DNA of 64,000 bases from Bacilli bacterium (GTDB taxonomy: Bacteria; Bacillota_I; Bacilli_A; RFN20; CAG-826). The stretch lies in NCBI GenBank assembly GCA_035326105.1, contig DAOKYO010000002.1, forward strand, positions 186,001 through 250,000, read 5' to 3'. The first letter of the stretch is position 1, and each line of letters opens with the position of its first letter. This document shows, piece by piece, positions 9,374 to 18,243 of this stretch. The notes under the pieces were generated by a model, which was given only the letters and a program-made list of their open reading frames with translations, was not told where the DNA came from and did not search any database. The position numbers were made by a program, and so were the translations under genes.

Positions 9374-9407
9374 TTTATTTAATTGAATAAATAGTATATA
9401 GTTTACT

Positions 9408-9616
9408 TGCGACGAAAGAGACATGTCTTCAAGTCTTACTTTTTAGAGAGTTGGCGTTGGGTGCAAGCCAATAGGGGAATTGAATGAAACCGCTCTGGAG
9501 CTTCTAATGATGAATTAGACGGATTCCCCGTTATGGATTTGAGTGCGAAGAATTTGTTTCTTCGAATTAAGGTGGTAACACGTTCAGGCGTCCTTATACG
9601 GATGCCTTTTTATTTA
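9408..9616 (+). promoter_or_regulatory. T-box leader of thrS (Thr, specifier ACC)
   Basis: tRNA-Thr-sensing attenuator. The distal stem I block AGAGAGTTGGCGTTGGGTGC is typical, ACC at 9489-9491 sits in the specifier position just before GCTCTGGAG, and the T-box core AAGGTGGTAACACG is at 9569-9582. The terminator is AGGCGTCC/GGATGCCT (9586-9607) followed by a T run. Uncharged tRNA-Thr should favour the antiterminator. The ribosome-binding site AGGAGG lies just beyond. Confidence 0.93.
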
Positions 9617-9628
9617 GGAGGAGAACGC

Positions 9629-11530
9629 ATGAAATTGATTATTGATGAAAAGGAAATGTCGGTTGAAAGAGGACTTTCTGGCTTCGACTTGATGAAATTG
9701 CTTGGCATTAAGAAAACCTTGGCCTATAGGTTAAATGGGCAGCTTTTCGATTTACGTTCGCCTATTCTCGATGAGGGTGATTTATCATTTTTGACGGAAG
9801 ATGATGGTGAGGCACTCGAACTGCTTCGTCATAGTACTTCCCATCTATTGGCCCACGCAATCAGTCATCTTTACCCGCAGGCATTATTCGGCTTTGGACC
9901 TGCCATCGAAGATGGATTTTATTATGATATCGACTTTAAAGATGCGATTATTACCGATGGTGATTTTGCAAAAATAGAAGCGGAAATGAAGAAAATCAGC
10001 AAGGAAAATTTGCCGATTATTCGCCGCGATGTTACCAAGGATGAGGCTAAGAAAATTTTTGCAAATAACCCCTATAAACTTGAGTTAATCGCTGGAATTG
10101 AGGGGCAGATATCCGTTTATGAGCAAGGCGACTTCGTTGATTTATGCACGGGTCCCCATCTGCCTTCAACCGGTTACATTAAGCATTTCAAGTTACAGTC
10201 GGTTGCCGGCGCTTATTGGCGCGGCGATTCGAAAAACAAACAGTTAGTTCGCATTTATGGCACGGCATTTTTTAATGAGGAAGATCTTAAGAATTTCTTA
10301 GCCAATCTTGAAGAAGCCAAGAAGCGCGATCACAAGAAATTGGGGCGCGAGTTGGGATTATTCATGATTAGTGAGTTTGGTCCCGGAATGCCATTTTGGT
10401 TACCGAATGGCATGATTCTTCGCAACGAGCTTGAGAATTTCTGGTATGACATTCACACCAAAGAGGGCTATGTTTTTGTGAAGACACCGATTATGCTCAA
10501 TCGCCAATTATGGGAAATTTCCGGTCACTGGTCAAACTACAAGGACAATATGTATACGACAAAAATTGATGAGCAAGAATTCGCGATTAAGCCCATGAAT
10601 TGCCCGGGTGGCATCCTTGTTTATAAGAACGATTTACATTCATATAAAGACCTGCCAATAAGAATGGGGGAACTGGGACTTGTTCATCGTCATGAAGCAA
10701 GCGGCGCCTTAAACGGCTTATTCCGAGTTCGCACCTTTACTCAGGACGATGCCCATGTCTTCTGCCGGCCCGACCAATTGGAAGACGAACTTGAAAAGTT
10801 ATTGCATCTTTTCGATAAAATATACGCTGTTTTTGGACTTTCATACAATATCGAGCTGTCGACTCGTCCCGAGAAAAAATATATTGGCGACATTAAAATT
10901 TGGGATTTAGCGGAAGCAGCCCTGGCGAAAGCCTGCCGCGCTGTCGGCAAAGAATATAAACTTAATCCCGGCGATGGTGCTTTCTATGGACCTAAACTTG
11001 ATTTTAAACTTCGCGATTCATTAAACCGGGTTTGGCAATGCGGAACCATTCAGCTCGATATGAATCTTCCTGAACGCTTTAACGTTACCTATATTGATGA
11101 GAATAATACCAAGCAACGCCCGATCATGCTTCACCGGGCAATCTTCGGCTCCGTGGAACGCTTTATTGGAATCTTAACCGAGAATTTCGCCGGAGCATTT
11201 CCACTTTGGTTATCGCCGGAACAAGTGCGAATTTTACCCGTTAACAATGAAGTTCATAGTGGCTATGCCAAAGAGGTTTTGTCCAAACTGCAGGCCATTA
11301 ATATCCGGGCAAAAGTCGATGATTCCAACGAAAAACTCGGTTATCGCTTAAGACAGGCCCAAATCAAAAAGATTCCTTATACCCTGGTTATTGGCGATAA
11401 GGAAATGGAAGAAAAATCCGTAACCTTCCGTCCATACGGAAGTGAGTTGCAGGTAAAAGTTGGCCTTGACGACTTTATGAAAAAAGTACAAACGGAAGTT
11501 GTTAGCAAAAGTTTGCCGGTTCGTGAATAG
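9629..11530 (+). CDS. thrS: Threonyl-tRNA synthetase
   Basis: Charges tRNA-Thr. The start at 9629 is preferred because everything upstream in the frame is T-box leader and an AGGAGG precedes this ATG; this gives 633 aa. Domains: TGS (about 1-61), the editing domain with HSTSHLLAHA, then the class II catalytic core with MNCPGG (zinc Cys), VHRHEASGALNGLFRVR (motif 2 with zinc His), MLHRAIFGSVERF (motif 3 with zinc His), and the C-terminal anticodon-binding domain from about residue 530. The gene is expressed from its own T-box-controlled transcript. Confidence 0.97.
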   Translation: MKLIIDEKEMSVERGLSGFDLMKLLGIKKTLAYRLNGQLFDLRSPILDEGDLSFLTEDDGEALELLRHSTSHLLAHAISHLYPQALFGFGPAIEDGFYYDIDFKDAIITDGDFAKIEAEMKKISKENLPIIRRDVTKDEAKKIFANNPYKLELIAGIEGQISVYEQGDFVDLCTGPHLPSTGYIKHFKLQSVAGAYWRGDSKNKQLVRIYGTAFFNEEDLKNFLANLEEAKKRDHKKLGRELGLFMISEFGPGMPFWLPNGMILRNELENFWYDIHTKEGYVFVKTPIMLNRQLWEISGHWSNYKDNMYTTKIDEQEFAIKPMNCPGGILVYKNDLHSYKDLPIRMGELGLVHRHEASGALNGLFRVRTFTQDDAHVFCRPDQLEDELEKLLHLFDKIYAVFGLSYNIELSTRPEKKYIGDIKIWDLAEAALAKACRAVGKEYKLNPGDGAFYGPKLDFKLRDSLNRVWQCGTIQLDMNLPERFNVTYIDENNTKQRPIMLHRAIFGSVERFIGILTENFAGAFPLWLSPEQVRILPVNNEVHSGYAKEVLSKLQAINIRAKVDDSNEKLGYRLRQAQIKKIPYTLVIGDKEMEEKSVTFRPYGSELQVKVGLDDFMKKVQTEVVSKSLPVRE

Positions 11531-11602
11531 TTAACTAGCATTTGCGGCATATCGCAAACATATCCTCCGTTCGCCTTTATTTAAAATAATTTTCGTCGAG
11601 CG

Positions 11603-11631
11603 TTGACAAGCAGGCGTAATAATGATAGTAT
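11603..11631 (+). promoter_or_regulatory. Promoter of infC-rpmI-rplT
   Basis: TTGACA, a 17-base spacer, then TAGTAT with an extended TGA in front of the -10. It sits about 150 bases upstream of infC and just before the attenuator leader. Confidence 0.8.
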
Positions 11632-11637
11632 TACTGC

Positions 11638-11783
11638 GCTTAGAGAATACGTAGAAAGAAGAGGCGCCCGCTTCTCACCTGATTGGCTTCGGCTGGTAGG
11701 TTGTGAACTACGATGAGTTGAAATTTAACGGGCGCGTTTCGCGTCCGTTTTCTTTATTCAAGGCAATAATTAAGGAGGAAACC
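11638..11783 (+). promoter_or_regulatory. infC operon attenuator leader (L20-leader type)
   Basis: A strong intrinsic terminator lies at 11728-11755: nine paired bases around a TTT loop, then TTTTCTTT. Upstream, GCGCCCG at 11664-11670 is shown in the loop of a small AGAAG/CTTCT hairpin and is exactly complementary to CGGGCGC in the terminator's 5' arm. That would form a pseudoknot-type antiterminator. In Firmicutes this position holds the L20-responsive leader controlling infC-rpmI-rplT. The assignment to that class rests on context. Confidence 0.75.
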
Positions 11784-12338
11784 ATTATTTATTACAACAA
11801 TCAAAGTCGCAAACGTCCGGAGAAAAAAATTGATCCAATCAATGAGAATATTCGGGCGAATACTGTTCTCGTTATCGGCCCTGATGGCGATCAACTCGGA
11901 GTCATGTCCCGAAATGATGCTATTCGCTTAGCCAATAATCAGTACAATCTTGATTTATTTTGTGTCGCTCCCCAAGCCAATCCACCCGTCTGTAAGATTT
12001 TAAATTACGGAAAGTATCGGTTTGAACTTCAGAAAAAAGCCAAAGAGCAAAAGAAGGCTCAAAAAGTTGTTGAACTAAAAGAAATTCGGATGTCACCGGT
12101 TATTGATACTCATGATCTTGAGACCAAAGCCAGCGCGGCAAACAAGTTTCTTATCGCCGGAAATAAGGTTAAAGTTTCCATTAAGTTCCGCGGTCGGCAA
12201 ATGAGTCACATCGAGGTTGGTGAACAGGTAATGAATGATTTTATTGCCCTTGTCGCCGAAAACGGAATCGTTGAAAAGCAACCTTTCATGGACGGTCGAT
12301 TCTTAAACGCCATTTTAGCATCAAAAGTCAAAAAATAG
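11784..12338 (+). CDS. infC: Translation initiation factor IF-3, ATT start
   Basis: Binds the 30S subunit and checks the start codon. No ATG, GTG or TTG lies at a usable distance from AGGAGG (11773-11778). The frame reads ATT-ATT-TAT-TAC, with the first ATT five and the second eight bases after the ribosome-binding site. AUU initiation of infC, by which IF-3 limits its own synthesis, is known from E. coli and bacilli. The protein is about 184 aa: N-domain (INENIRANTVLVIGPDGDQLGVMS), lysine-rich linker (FELQKKAKEQKKAQK), then C-domain (KEIRMSPVIDTHDLETK). The longer reading from 11703 runs through the attenuator and is rejected. Which ATT is used is not certain. Confidence 0.92.
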   Translation: MIYYNNQSRKRPEKKIDPINENIRANTVLVIGPDGDQLGVMSRNDAIRLANNQYNLDLFCVAPQANPPVCKILNYGKYRFELQKKAKEQKKAQKVVELKEIRMSPVIDTHDLETKASAANKFLIAGNKVKVSIKFRGRQMSHIEVGEQVMNDFIALVAENGIVEKQPFMDGRFLNAILASKVKK

Positions 12339-12350
12339 GAGGATACATTT

Positions 12351-12545
12351 ATGCCAAAAATGAAGAGCAAACGCGCTTTAATGAAGCGCATCAAGGTTAC
12401 CGGTGACGGTAATGTGGTTCGTCATCATGCTTATACTTCGCACCTTGCGCCCCACAAAACCCACAAACAAAAGAGACACTTACGTAAGGTCGCTCTCGTC
12501 AGTAAGAGCGATATCAAACGGGTTAAGTATCTTATTGTCAAGTAA
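12351..12545 (+). CDS. rpmI: 50S ribosomal protein L35
   Basis: A 64-aa, highly basic large-subunit protein: [20 protein letters not shown], then a lysine- and histidine-rich segment. It follows infC by 12 bases, with an AGGAGG ribosome-binding site overlapping the infC stop region, and precedes rplT by 14 bases. This is the universal infC-rpmI-rplT order. Confidence 0.97.
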   Translation: MPKMKSKRALMKRIKVTGDGNVVRHHAYTSHLAPHKTHKQKRHLRKVALVSKSDIKRVKYLIVK

Positions 12546-12559
12546 GGAGGAAAATAAGT

Positions 12560-12919
12560 ATGGCAAGAGTAAAAGGTAGTGTTCAGACTCGCGCTCGGCG
12601 GAAGAAAATTCTGAAGAGAGCCAGCGGATATTTTGGTTCAAAACATTTGTTATATCGGACCGCTAAAGAACAAGTGATGCATAGTTTACGCTATGCGTAT
12701 AACGATCGGCGGAATGTTAAGCGTGATTATCGTAAATTGTGGATTAGACGGATTAATGCCGCCTGCCGGATGTGCGACATTTCCTATAGCCGTTTCATGA
12801 ATGGCTTAAATCTCGCGGGAGTTGAAGTTAACCGCAAGATGCTTAGCGAATTGGCAATTAATGATTTTGACGCTTTTAAGTCCTTGGTTGATGTCGCTAA
12901 AAAATCGCTAAATAAGTAA
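12560..12919 (+). CDS. rplT: 50S ribosomal protein L20
   Basis: A 119-aa 23S rRNA-binding assembly protein and, in Firmicutes, the repressor of its own operon through the leader upstream of infC. The N-terminal basic arm ([19 protein letters not shown]), [18 protein letters not shown] and the C-terminal [20 protein letters not shown] are typical. It is the last gene of the operon, and a hairpin terminator follows about 15 bases after its stop. Confidence 0.97.
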   Translation: MARVKGSVQTRARRKKILKRASGYFGSKHLLYRTAKEQVMHSLRYAYNDRRNVKRDYRKLWIRRINAACRMCDISYSRFMNGLNLAGVEVNRKMLSELAINDFDAFKSLVDVAKKSLNK

Positions 12920-12933
12920 TTAATTCTGATTTT

Positions 12934-12961
12934 AAAAGATTGCAAATGCAATCTTTTTTTT
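12934..12961 (+). terminator. Terminator of infC-rpmI-rplT
   Basis: Stem AAAAGATTGC / GCAATCTTTT around the loop AAAT, followed by a T run. It stands directly after rplT. Confidence 0.92.
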
Positions 12962-13021
12962 ATGCAAAATGTTAAACATAACTAACTAGTTGTAAAGTTG
13001 ACCGCTTTCATTTGATTATCA

Positions 13022-13071
13022 TTGACAAAGAAGAACGGCCTCGCTATATTATAAGTATGCAACCGAACACG
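13022..13071 (+). promoter_or_regulatory. Promoter of the BMP importer operon with possible cre site
   Basis: TTGACA, 17 bases, TATATT (13045-13050). Immediately downstream, ATGCAACCGAACACG at 13057-13071 fits the CcpA cre consensus WTGNAANCGNWNNCW at all but the last base and would cover the transcription start. A CcpA-like gene is present at 27210-28208. The promoter is well supported; the operator is an inference. Confidence 0.7.
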
Positions 13072-13093
13072 ATAATGATGGTCGTTAATATTG

Positions 13094-13119
13094 CACGAAA
13101 CTATTGAATAGTATTCGTG
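13094..13119 (+). other. Hairpin in the 5' leader of the BMP operon
   Basis: An inverted repeat, CACGAAACTATT against AATAGT-A-TTCGTG, with a one-base loop and one bulge, followed by TCTTTTC. It lies midway in the roughly 160-base untranslated leader. It may be an mRNA stabiliser or a weak attenuator. No known riboswitch core was recognised. Confidence 0.45.
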
Positions 13120-13213
13120 TCTTTTCATCTTGAAATTTGTCAGATGATTTCTTGATGGGACTGCATAATTGCTAAGTTGCATGCTAAGACTCGTTTTTTC
13201 AAAAGGAGGAAAT

Positions 13214-14320
13214 ATGAAAAAATCACTTAGTTTTAGTTTGGTCGGATTAGCTACTCTTGGCCTTGCCGCTGGACTATCCAGTTGCGGAACCAAGCAAGCG
13301 GAAATCGCCCTTATTACCGATATTGGCGATATCGATGACAAATCCTTTAACCAAGGGGCGTGGGAAGGTGTGAAGGCTTATACGGCTGAACATTCCATTT
13401 CCCATCAGTACTACAGACCATCTGAGAAGTCAACCACGGCTTATGTCGATGCGATTGAACTGGCTATCTCCAATGGTGCGAAAGTTGTCGTTACTCCGGG
13501 ATATCTTTTTGAGGAACCGATCTTCCTCGTTCAAGATCAATATCCGGAAGTTCATTTCATTCTTCTTGATGGTGAACCCCATAATGCCGATTATACTGAA
13601 TATAAGACCAGCAGTAATGTCCAACCGATTCTTTACGCGGAAGAACAGGCCGGATTCCTTGCCGGCTATGGCGCTGTTAAAGATGGCTTTACTAAGCTAG
13701 GTTTTATGGGTGGTATGGCCGTTCCTGCCGTCGTTCGCTACGGACTCGGCTTTGCTGCCGGCGCTAATGAAGCGGCGGAAGAAATGTCGACGAACGTCGA
13801 ATTAACTTATCACTACACGGGTGATTTCAAAGCCACTCCCGAGATTAAAGCTCTATCCAAGACTTGGTATCAATCCGGAACCGAAGTGATTTTCGCCTGC
13901 GGTGGTTCGGTTGGTCAATCCGTCATGCTAGCCGCAGTTGAAGAAAGCGGAAAAGTTATCGGGGTTGACGTTGATCAATATAACGATTCTCCGACCACGG
14001 TCATCACTTCTGCGATGAAAGGTTTAGGCGCTTCGGTTATCGAAGCTTTAACCGCTCACTACGATGGCACCTGGGTTGGCGGTGAGACTTGGAATCTTGA
14101 CGCAAGCAAAGACGGCGTCGGCTTGCCAACTGCCGATGAATCATGGGGCTTCAACACCTGGACTCTAGCTGAATATCAAACCGTCTATGACGAAATTGCC
14201 GATGGCACATTAGTTCCATTATCAATGATCGTCGAAAACTATATGCCAACCGATCCAAAGGATGCCGTAACCGGAACGGACGCGCTTTTGGACAATATTG
14301 CTATTACTTACATTGCCTAG
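13214..14320 (+). CDS. BMP family lipoprotein, nucleoside-type substrate-binding protein
   Basis: Extracellular binding lipoprotein of an ABC importer. The 368-aa protein begins with a lipoprotein signal peptide ending LSSC, so Cys26 should be lipidated. The mature part has the BMP/PnrA/Med fold landmarks: ALITDIGDIDDKSFNQGAWEG, VVTPGYLFE, EEQAGFLAGY, FMGGMAVPAVVRYGLGF, IFACGGSVGQSV and IGVDVDQYNDSPTTVITSAM. The start is set by AAAAGGAGG eight bases before the ATG. With the following ATPase and two permeases it forms a complete nupNOPQ-like operon. Purine nucleosides are the family's usual ligands; the exact ligand is not readable from sequence. Confidence 0.93.
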   Translation: MKKSLSFSLVGLATLGLAAGLSSCGTKQAEIALITDIGDIDDKSFNQGAWEGVKAYTAEHSISHQYYRPSEKSTTAYVDAIELAISNGAKVVVTPGYLFEEPIFLVQDQYPEVHFILLDGEPHNADYTEYKTSSNVQPILYAEEQAGFLAGYGAVKDGFTKLGFMGGMAVPAVVRYGLGFAAGANEAAEEMSTNVELTYHYTGDFKATPEIKALSKTWYQSGTEVIFACGGSVGQSVMLAAVEESGKVIGVDVDQYNDSPTTVITSAMKGLGASVIEALTAHYDGTWVGGETWNLDASKDGVGLPTADESWGFNTWTLAEYQTVYDEIADGTLVPLSMIVENYMPTDPKDAVTGTDALLDNIAITYIA

Positions 14321-14379
14321 TTTTATCTGGAGGGCAAAAATATTTTGCCCTCCTTTTCTTTATAAAGGAGCAACAGCAT

Positions 14380-15930
14380 ATGGATCAACCTTATGTGATT
14401 GAAATGCGCCATATTACGAAAGAGTTTCCTGGCATTATTGCTAATGACGACATATCATTAACCCTTAAAAAGGGTGAGATTCATGCTTTGTTAGGTGAAA
14501 ATGGAGCCGGAAAGTCTACCCTTATGAGCGTCCTTTTTGGTTTATATAAACCAGAAAAGGGTGAAATACTAAAAAATGGCGAAGTTGTAAGAATAAATAA
14601 TCCCAATGATGCCAATGCCCTCGGTATTGGCATGGTTCATCAGCATTTTAAACTGGTTGAGTGTTTTACAGTGCTCGATAATATTATTTTAGGAAATGAA
14701 CCGAACAATTATGGATTTTTACAACGCAAAAAAATTCGTTCAAGTATCGTCGAATTATCCAAGAAGTATGGATTGGCGATTGATTTGGATGCGAAAGTTG
14801 AAGATATCAGCGTTGGTATGCAACAGCGCGTGGAAATATTAAAGATGCTATATCGGAATAATGACATTTTGATTTTTGATGAACCGACGGCCGTTTTGAC
14901 TCCGCAGGAAATTGACGAACTGATGCTGATAATGCGCGAGATGGCAAAAGAGGGGAAATCCATTCTCTTTATCTCGCATAAGCTTAACGAAATCATGGCT
15001 ATCTCTGACCGCGTCACGGTTCTGCGCAAAGGTAAACTTGTGGGTACGGTCGATACCAAAAATGTCAATAAGGAGTCGCTTTCCTTTATGATGGTCGGAC
15101 GGGATGTCGAATTCACCATCGATAAGCAAGTCTCCGTGGTGAAAGACACTCTTCTTAAAGTTGAAAATTTAACTATCAGGAGTCATTTTTCCAAAAAAGC
15201 GGTGGTAAACAATGTTTCCTTTGAAGTTAAGGCCGGAGAAATTGTCTGTATCGCGGGAATTGAAGGCAATGGCCAAAGTGAACTTGCCTATGGAATTTCC
15301 GGTTTACTAAAAGCCGAGTCGGGAAGAATTATACTTAATGGTGAAGATGTTACGCATCGCAGTATTTTTCATCGCAATGAGGCCGGATTAAGCCACATAC
15401 CGGAAGATCGACATAAATACGGGCTTATTCTCGACTATAATTTAGCCTATAATATGGCACTTAAGAAATATCATCGGAGACCTTTTTCACGGCACGGATT
15501 TTTGAATTATCCGGCCGTCTATAACTATGCCGACGAACTTATTAAACAATTTGACGTGCGAACCGCCCAAGGTTCGCGCACAAGTGCACGATCAATGTCC
15601 GGCGGAAACCAACAGAAAGCGATTATCGCTCGGGAAGTCACCACCGGGGGCAACGTACTGCTCGCGGTTCAGCTCGTGCGCGGTCTTGATGTCGGGGCCA
15701 TCGAATACATTCATAAAGAACTGATTAAACAGCGCGACCAAGGAAAAGCGATTCTGCTTATCTCGCTCGAACTGGATGAAGTCATGAACGTGAGTGATCG
15801 TATATTGGTTATGTATGAAGGAAAGATTGTCGCCGAGCTTGATCCGAAGAAGACCAATGTTCGCGAACTGGGAATTTATATGGCGGGCGGAAAGGAAAAC
15901 AAAGATCATGAAACTATTGCCGCAAATTAA
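14380..15930 (+). CDS. Nucleoside ABC importer ATPase, two NBDs (NupO-like)
   Basis: The 516-aa protein contains two ABC domains in tandem. The first has a full Walker A (GENGAGKST), the signature region ISVGMQQRVEILK and Walker B ILIFDEPTAVLT. The second has the degenerate GIEGNGQSE in place of Walker A and the signature ARSMSGGNQQKAIIARE. Its Walker B reads NVLLAVQLVRGLDVGAIE, where relatives have a Pro-Thr at the LV position. One degenerate site is normal for this family. The next permease ORF overlaps its 3' end by 23 bases, so translation is likely coupled. Confidence 0.93.
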   Translation: MDQPYVIEMRHITKEFPGIIANDDISLTLKKGEIHALLGENGAGKSTLMSVLFGLYKPEKGEILKNGEVVRINNPNDANALGIGMVHQHFKLVECFTVLDNIILGNEPNNYGFLQRKKIRSSIVELSKKYGLAIDLDAKVEDISVGMQQRVEILKMLYRNNDILIFDEPTAVLTPQEIDELMLIMREMAKEGKSILFISHKLNEIMAISDRVTVLRKGKLVGTVDTKNVNKESLSFMMVGRDVEFTIDKQVSVVKDTLLKVENLTIRSHFSKKAVVNNVSFEVKAGEIVCIAGIEGNGQSELAYGISGLLKAESGRIILNGEDVTHRSIFHRNEAGLSHIPEDRHKYGLILDYNLAYNMALKKYHRRPFSRHGFLNYPAVYNYADELIKQFDVRTAQGSRTSARSMSGGNQQKAIIAREVTTGGNVLLAVQLVRGLDVGAIEYIHKELIKQRDQGKAILLISLELDEVMNVSDRILVMYEGKIVAELDPKKTNVRELGIYMAGGKENKDHETIAAN

Positions 15931-17176
15931 AAATATCTTGCTCATGATTGGACTTTTTGTCAGTCGCATTTTTACTCAGAAAATCCCCTCTTTTTTCAGG
16001 AACTTTCCGCAAATGATGCGTAAACTGGTCGCCCAAAAAGGTTTCAAATCATTCGTCGCATCCTTATTAGCCATTGTCTGTGGATTGCTAATCGGACTTC
16101 TGGTAATGATTATTACTTCGCCAAATTACGCCATACCCGGCTTTTTTGAGATGATTGGCGGTTGGGTGTTTCGCTATGGCAGTAAGGAAATTGGCAACTG
16201 GTTATATTACGGCGCCCCGTTACTTTGTACCGGCTTATCCGTCGGATTTGCCTTTAAAACCGGATTGTTCAATATTGGAGCCTCCGGGCAATATACGGTC
16301 GGAATGTTTTGCGCCATCGTAGTTGGCGTTTTAGGCTCATCATTCGGTCAAATTCAATGGTTGGTTGCCATTCTCGCCGGTATTCTTGGCGGAGCCATCT
16401 GGGGTTTTCTTCCCGGCTTATTTAAAGCGTACTTTAATACCAATGAAGTCATTTCATCCATTATGCTCAACTACATTGGGATGTATATGGTCAACGCCCT
16501 TATCTACGGACTCGGCGGAGGAATTCTTTATGACTCCAACAAGGCCCAAACCAAAGCCTTTGCCTCGACTGCTTACCTTCCCACATGGGGACTACGTAAT
16601 ATTTTTCCCAATTCGGCGATTGACATCGGCTTTATTCTAGCGATTCTAGCCGCGATTATCATTTATATTATCTTGAATAAAACGACATTTGGCTATGAAC
16701 TTAAGGCGTGCGGTTTAAATCGCGATGCTGCCCGCTACGGCGGTATCAACGAGAAGAAGAATATTATTCTTTCGATGACGATCGCCGGAGCCTTAAGCGG
16801 CCTAGGCGGGGCAATCTTCATTCTTGCCGGAGGCGCATTTAGATCCGGAACTTTCTACACTCCGGAGGACAGTCTATCGGCAATGGGCTTTAATGGTATC
16901 GCGGTCGCCCTGCTGGGTATGTCGAATCCGATTGGTATAATCTTCGCTTCCGGATTTATTACCTTTATCGAACGCGGAGGCCACTTCATTCAATCATATG
17001 GATTCAAGACGGAAATTGTCGACATCATTGTTTCCATCATTGTTTATTTCTCCGCCTTTGCTCTTTTAGCTTCCGAAGTGATTCGTCGCTTCCATTACAA
17101 TCGACAGAAAAAGAAGGAAAAGCGCAAATCCCTTGAGGATAATGAAACCGCAACTTCAGAGGAGAGTAAAATATGA
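15908..17176 (+). CDS. Nucleoside ABC importer permease 1 (NupP-like)
   Basis: Inner-membrane permease of the BMP-linked importer. Starting from the ATG at 15908 gives 422 aa; upstream in-frame methionines lie deep inside the ATPase gene. It has about nine to ten hydrophobic segments, the family segments TGLFNIGASGQY and FNTNEVISSIMLNYI, and the cytoplasmic LNRDAARYGGINEKKNI loop that should contact the ATPase, ending in a charged Lys/Arg/Glu-rich tail. Its stop overlaps the next start in ATGA. Confidence 0.92.
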   Translation: MKLLPQIKNILLMIGLFVSRIFTQKIPSFFRNFPQMMRKLVAQKGFKSFVASLLAIVCGLLIGLLVMIITSPNYAIPGFFEMIGGWVFRYGSKEIGNWLYYGAPLLCTGLSVGFAFKTGLFNIGASGQYTVGMFCAIVVGVLGSSFGQIQWLVAILAGILGGAIWGFLPGLFKAYFNTNEVISSIMLNYIGMYMVNALIYGLGGGILYDSNKAQTKAFASTAYLPTWGLRNIFPNSAIDIGFILAILAAIIIYIILNKTTFGYELKACGLNRDAARYGGINEKKNIILSMTIAGALSGLGGAIFILAGGAFRSGTFYTPEDSLSAMGFNGIAVALLGMSNPIGIIFASGFITFIERGGHFIQSYGFKTEIVDIIVSIIVYFSAFALLASEVIRRFHYNRQKKKEKRKSLEDNETATSEESKI

Positions 17177-18156
17177 ACTTTGGTGAAGTAATGGACATAC
17201 TATATACAATTATTCGTGAGTCTTTCATTTTCTCTGTCCCGCTTTTAATTGTTGCCCTCGGAGGAATGTTTTCAGAAAAATCAGGTGTCATTAACATTGC
17301 ACTTGAAGGAGCAATGGTTTTTGGGGCCTTCTTTGGAATCGGCTTTATTCGCATTATGGAAAATGCCGGCTCGCCCCTAAATAGTAATTTAATGCTTATT
17401 CTGGCGGGTATCATATCGATGATTGCCGGCGGTTTATTTTCCAGCCTTTTGGCCTTTTCAGCAATCAACATGAAAGCCGATCAGACAATTGGTGGAACCG
17501 CCTTGAACTTGCTCGCTCCGGCCGTAGTGATCTACGCAACTCGGGCATTGAGTCCGCAAGATGTAAAGAACATTCAGTTTTCAACCAGTTTCTTAATTCA
17601 AAAAGTGCCATTTTTGGGCGATATCCCAGTTATAGGCGATATCTTTTTCCGTAAGATAAATATCATGCTCTATATCGGTATCGCCATTTGGATTATTTCT
17701 TGGATTGTGATTCGTAAAACAAGATTTGGGCTTAGACTTAGCGCCTGTGGCGAGCATCCTCAAGCCGCCGATTCCGTCGGTATCAATGTATATCACTATC
17801 GATGGGCCGGCACAATCATATCCGGTTGCTTAGCCGGACTAGGAGGATTGGCCTACATAATTTCCTCGACCGTATCCTTTGACGGAAACGTTAATGGTTA
17901 TGGATTCTTAGCCATTGCCGTTTTAATTTTTGGCCAATGGAAACCGGAGAAAATTGTTTGGGCGGCACTGTTTTTTGGCATCACCAAATCCTTTGCCTCA
18001 ACCTACTACTTAATTCCCGCAATCAGCGATCTTTCGATCGCGTGGTTTTTCAAAATGCTTCCGTTTATCGCCACCCTTGCCGTGCTTATGTTCTCATCGC
18101 GGAATTCACGGGCTCCGAAGAGTGAAGGCATCCCCTATGATCAGGGTAAGCGATGA
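17173..18156 (+). CDS. Nucleoside ABC importer permease 2 (NupQ-like)
   Basis: The second permease subunit, 327 aa. It shows SEKSGVINIALEGAMVFGAF near the N-terminus, the ADQTIGGTALNLLAPA helix and the ATPase-coupling loop SACGEHPQAADSVGINVYHY, and is strongly hydrophobic throughout. Its start overlaps permease 1 by four bases (ATGA). It is the last gene of the importer operon and is followed by a GC-rich terminator. Confidence 0.93.
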   Translation: MNFGEVMDILYTIIRESFIFSVPLLIVALGGMFSEKSGVINIALEGAMVFGAFFGIGFIRIMENAGSPLNSNLMLILAGIISMIAGGLFSSLLAFSAINMKADQTIGGTALNLLAPAVVIYATRALSPQDVKNIQFSTSFLIQKVPFLGDIPVIGDIFFRKINIMLYIGIAIWIISWIVIRKTRFGLRLSACGEHPQAADSVGINVYHYRWAGTIISGCLAGLGGLAYIISSTVSFDGNVNGYGFLAIAVLIFGQWKPEKIVWAALFFGITKSFASTYYLIPAISDLSIAWFFKMLPFIATLAVLMFSSRNSRAPKSEGIPYDQGKR

Positions 18157-18183
18157 TGCAGATGCTTATATAATTTCGACATA

Positions 18184-18226
18184 AAAATGCCCCCTTATCT
18201 TTGCGATGAGGGGGTTTTCATTTTTT
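18184..18226. terminator. Terminator after the importer operon, possibly bidirectional
   Basis: Stem CCCCCTTATC / GATGAGGGGG around TTTGC, flanked by AAAA upstream and TTTTCATTTTTT downstream. It lies between the plus-strand importer and the convergent thiI, so it could serve both. Confidence 0.88.
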
Positions 18227-18243
18227 AATAGGCAAGTAAAGAT

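Noticed and set aside
11703..11783. N-terminal extension of infC from 11703
   Set aside because: The segment is the attenuator hairpin; translation from there has no ribosome-binding site and the extra residues do not resemble IF-3.
13057..13213. Purine riboswitch ahead of the BMP lipoprotein gene
   Set aside because: The conserved purine-aptamer core is not present; only a simple hairpin is visible.
14709..15149. 146-codon open frame antisense to the importer ATPase
   Set aside because: Serine/isoleucine-rich mirror of conserved ATPase sequence with no start signals; a shadow.
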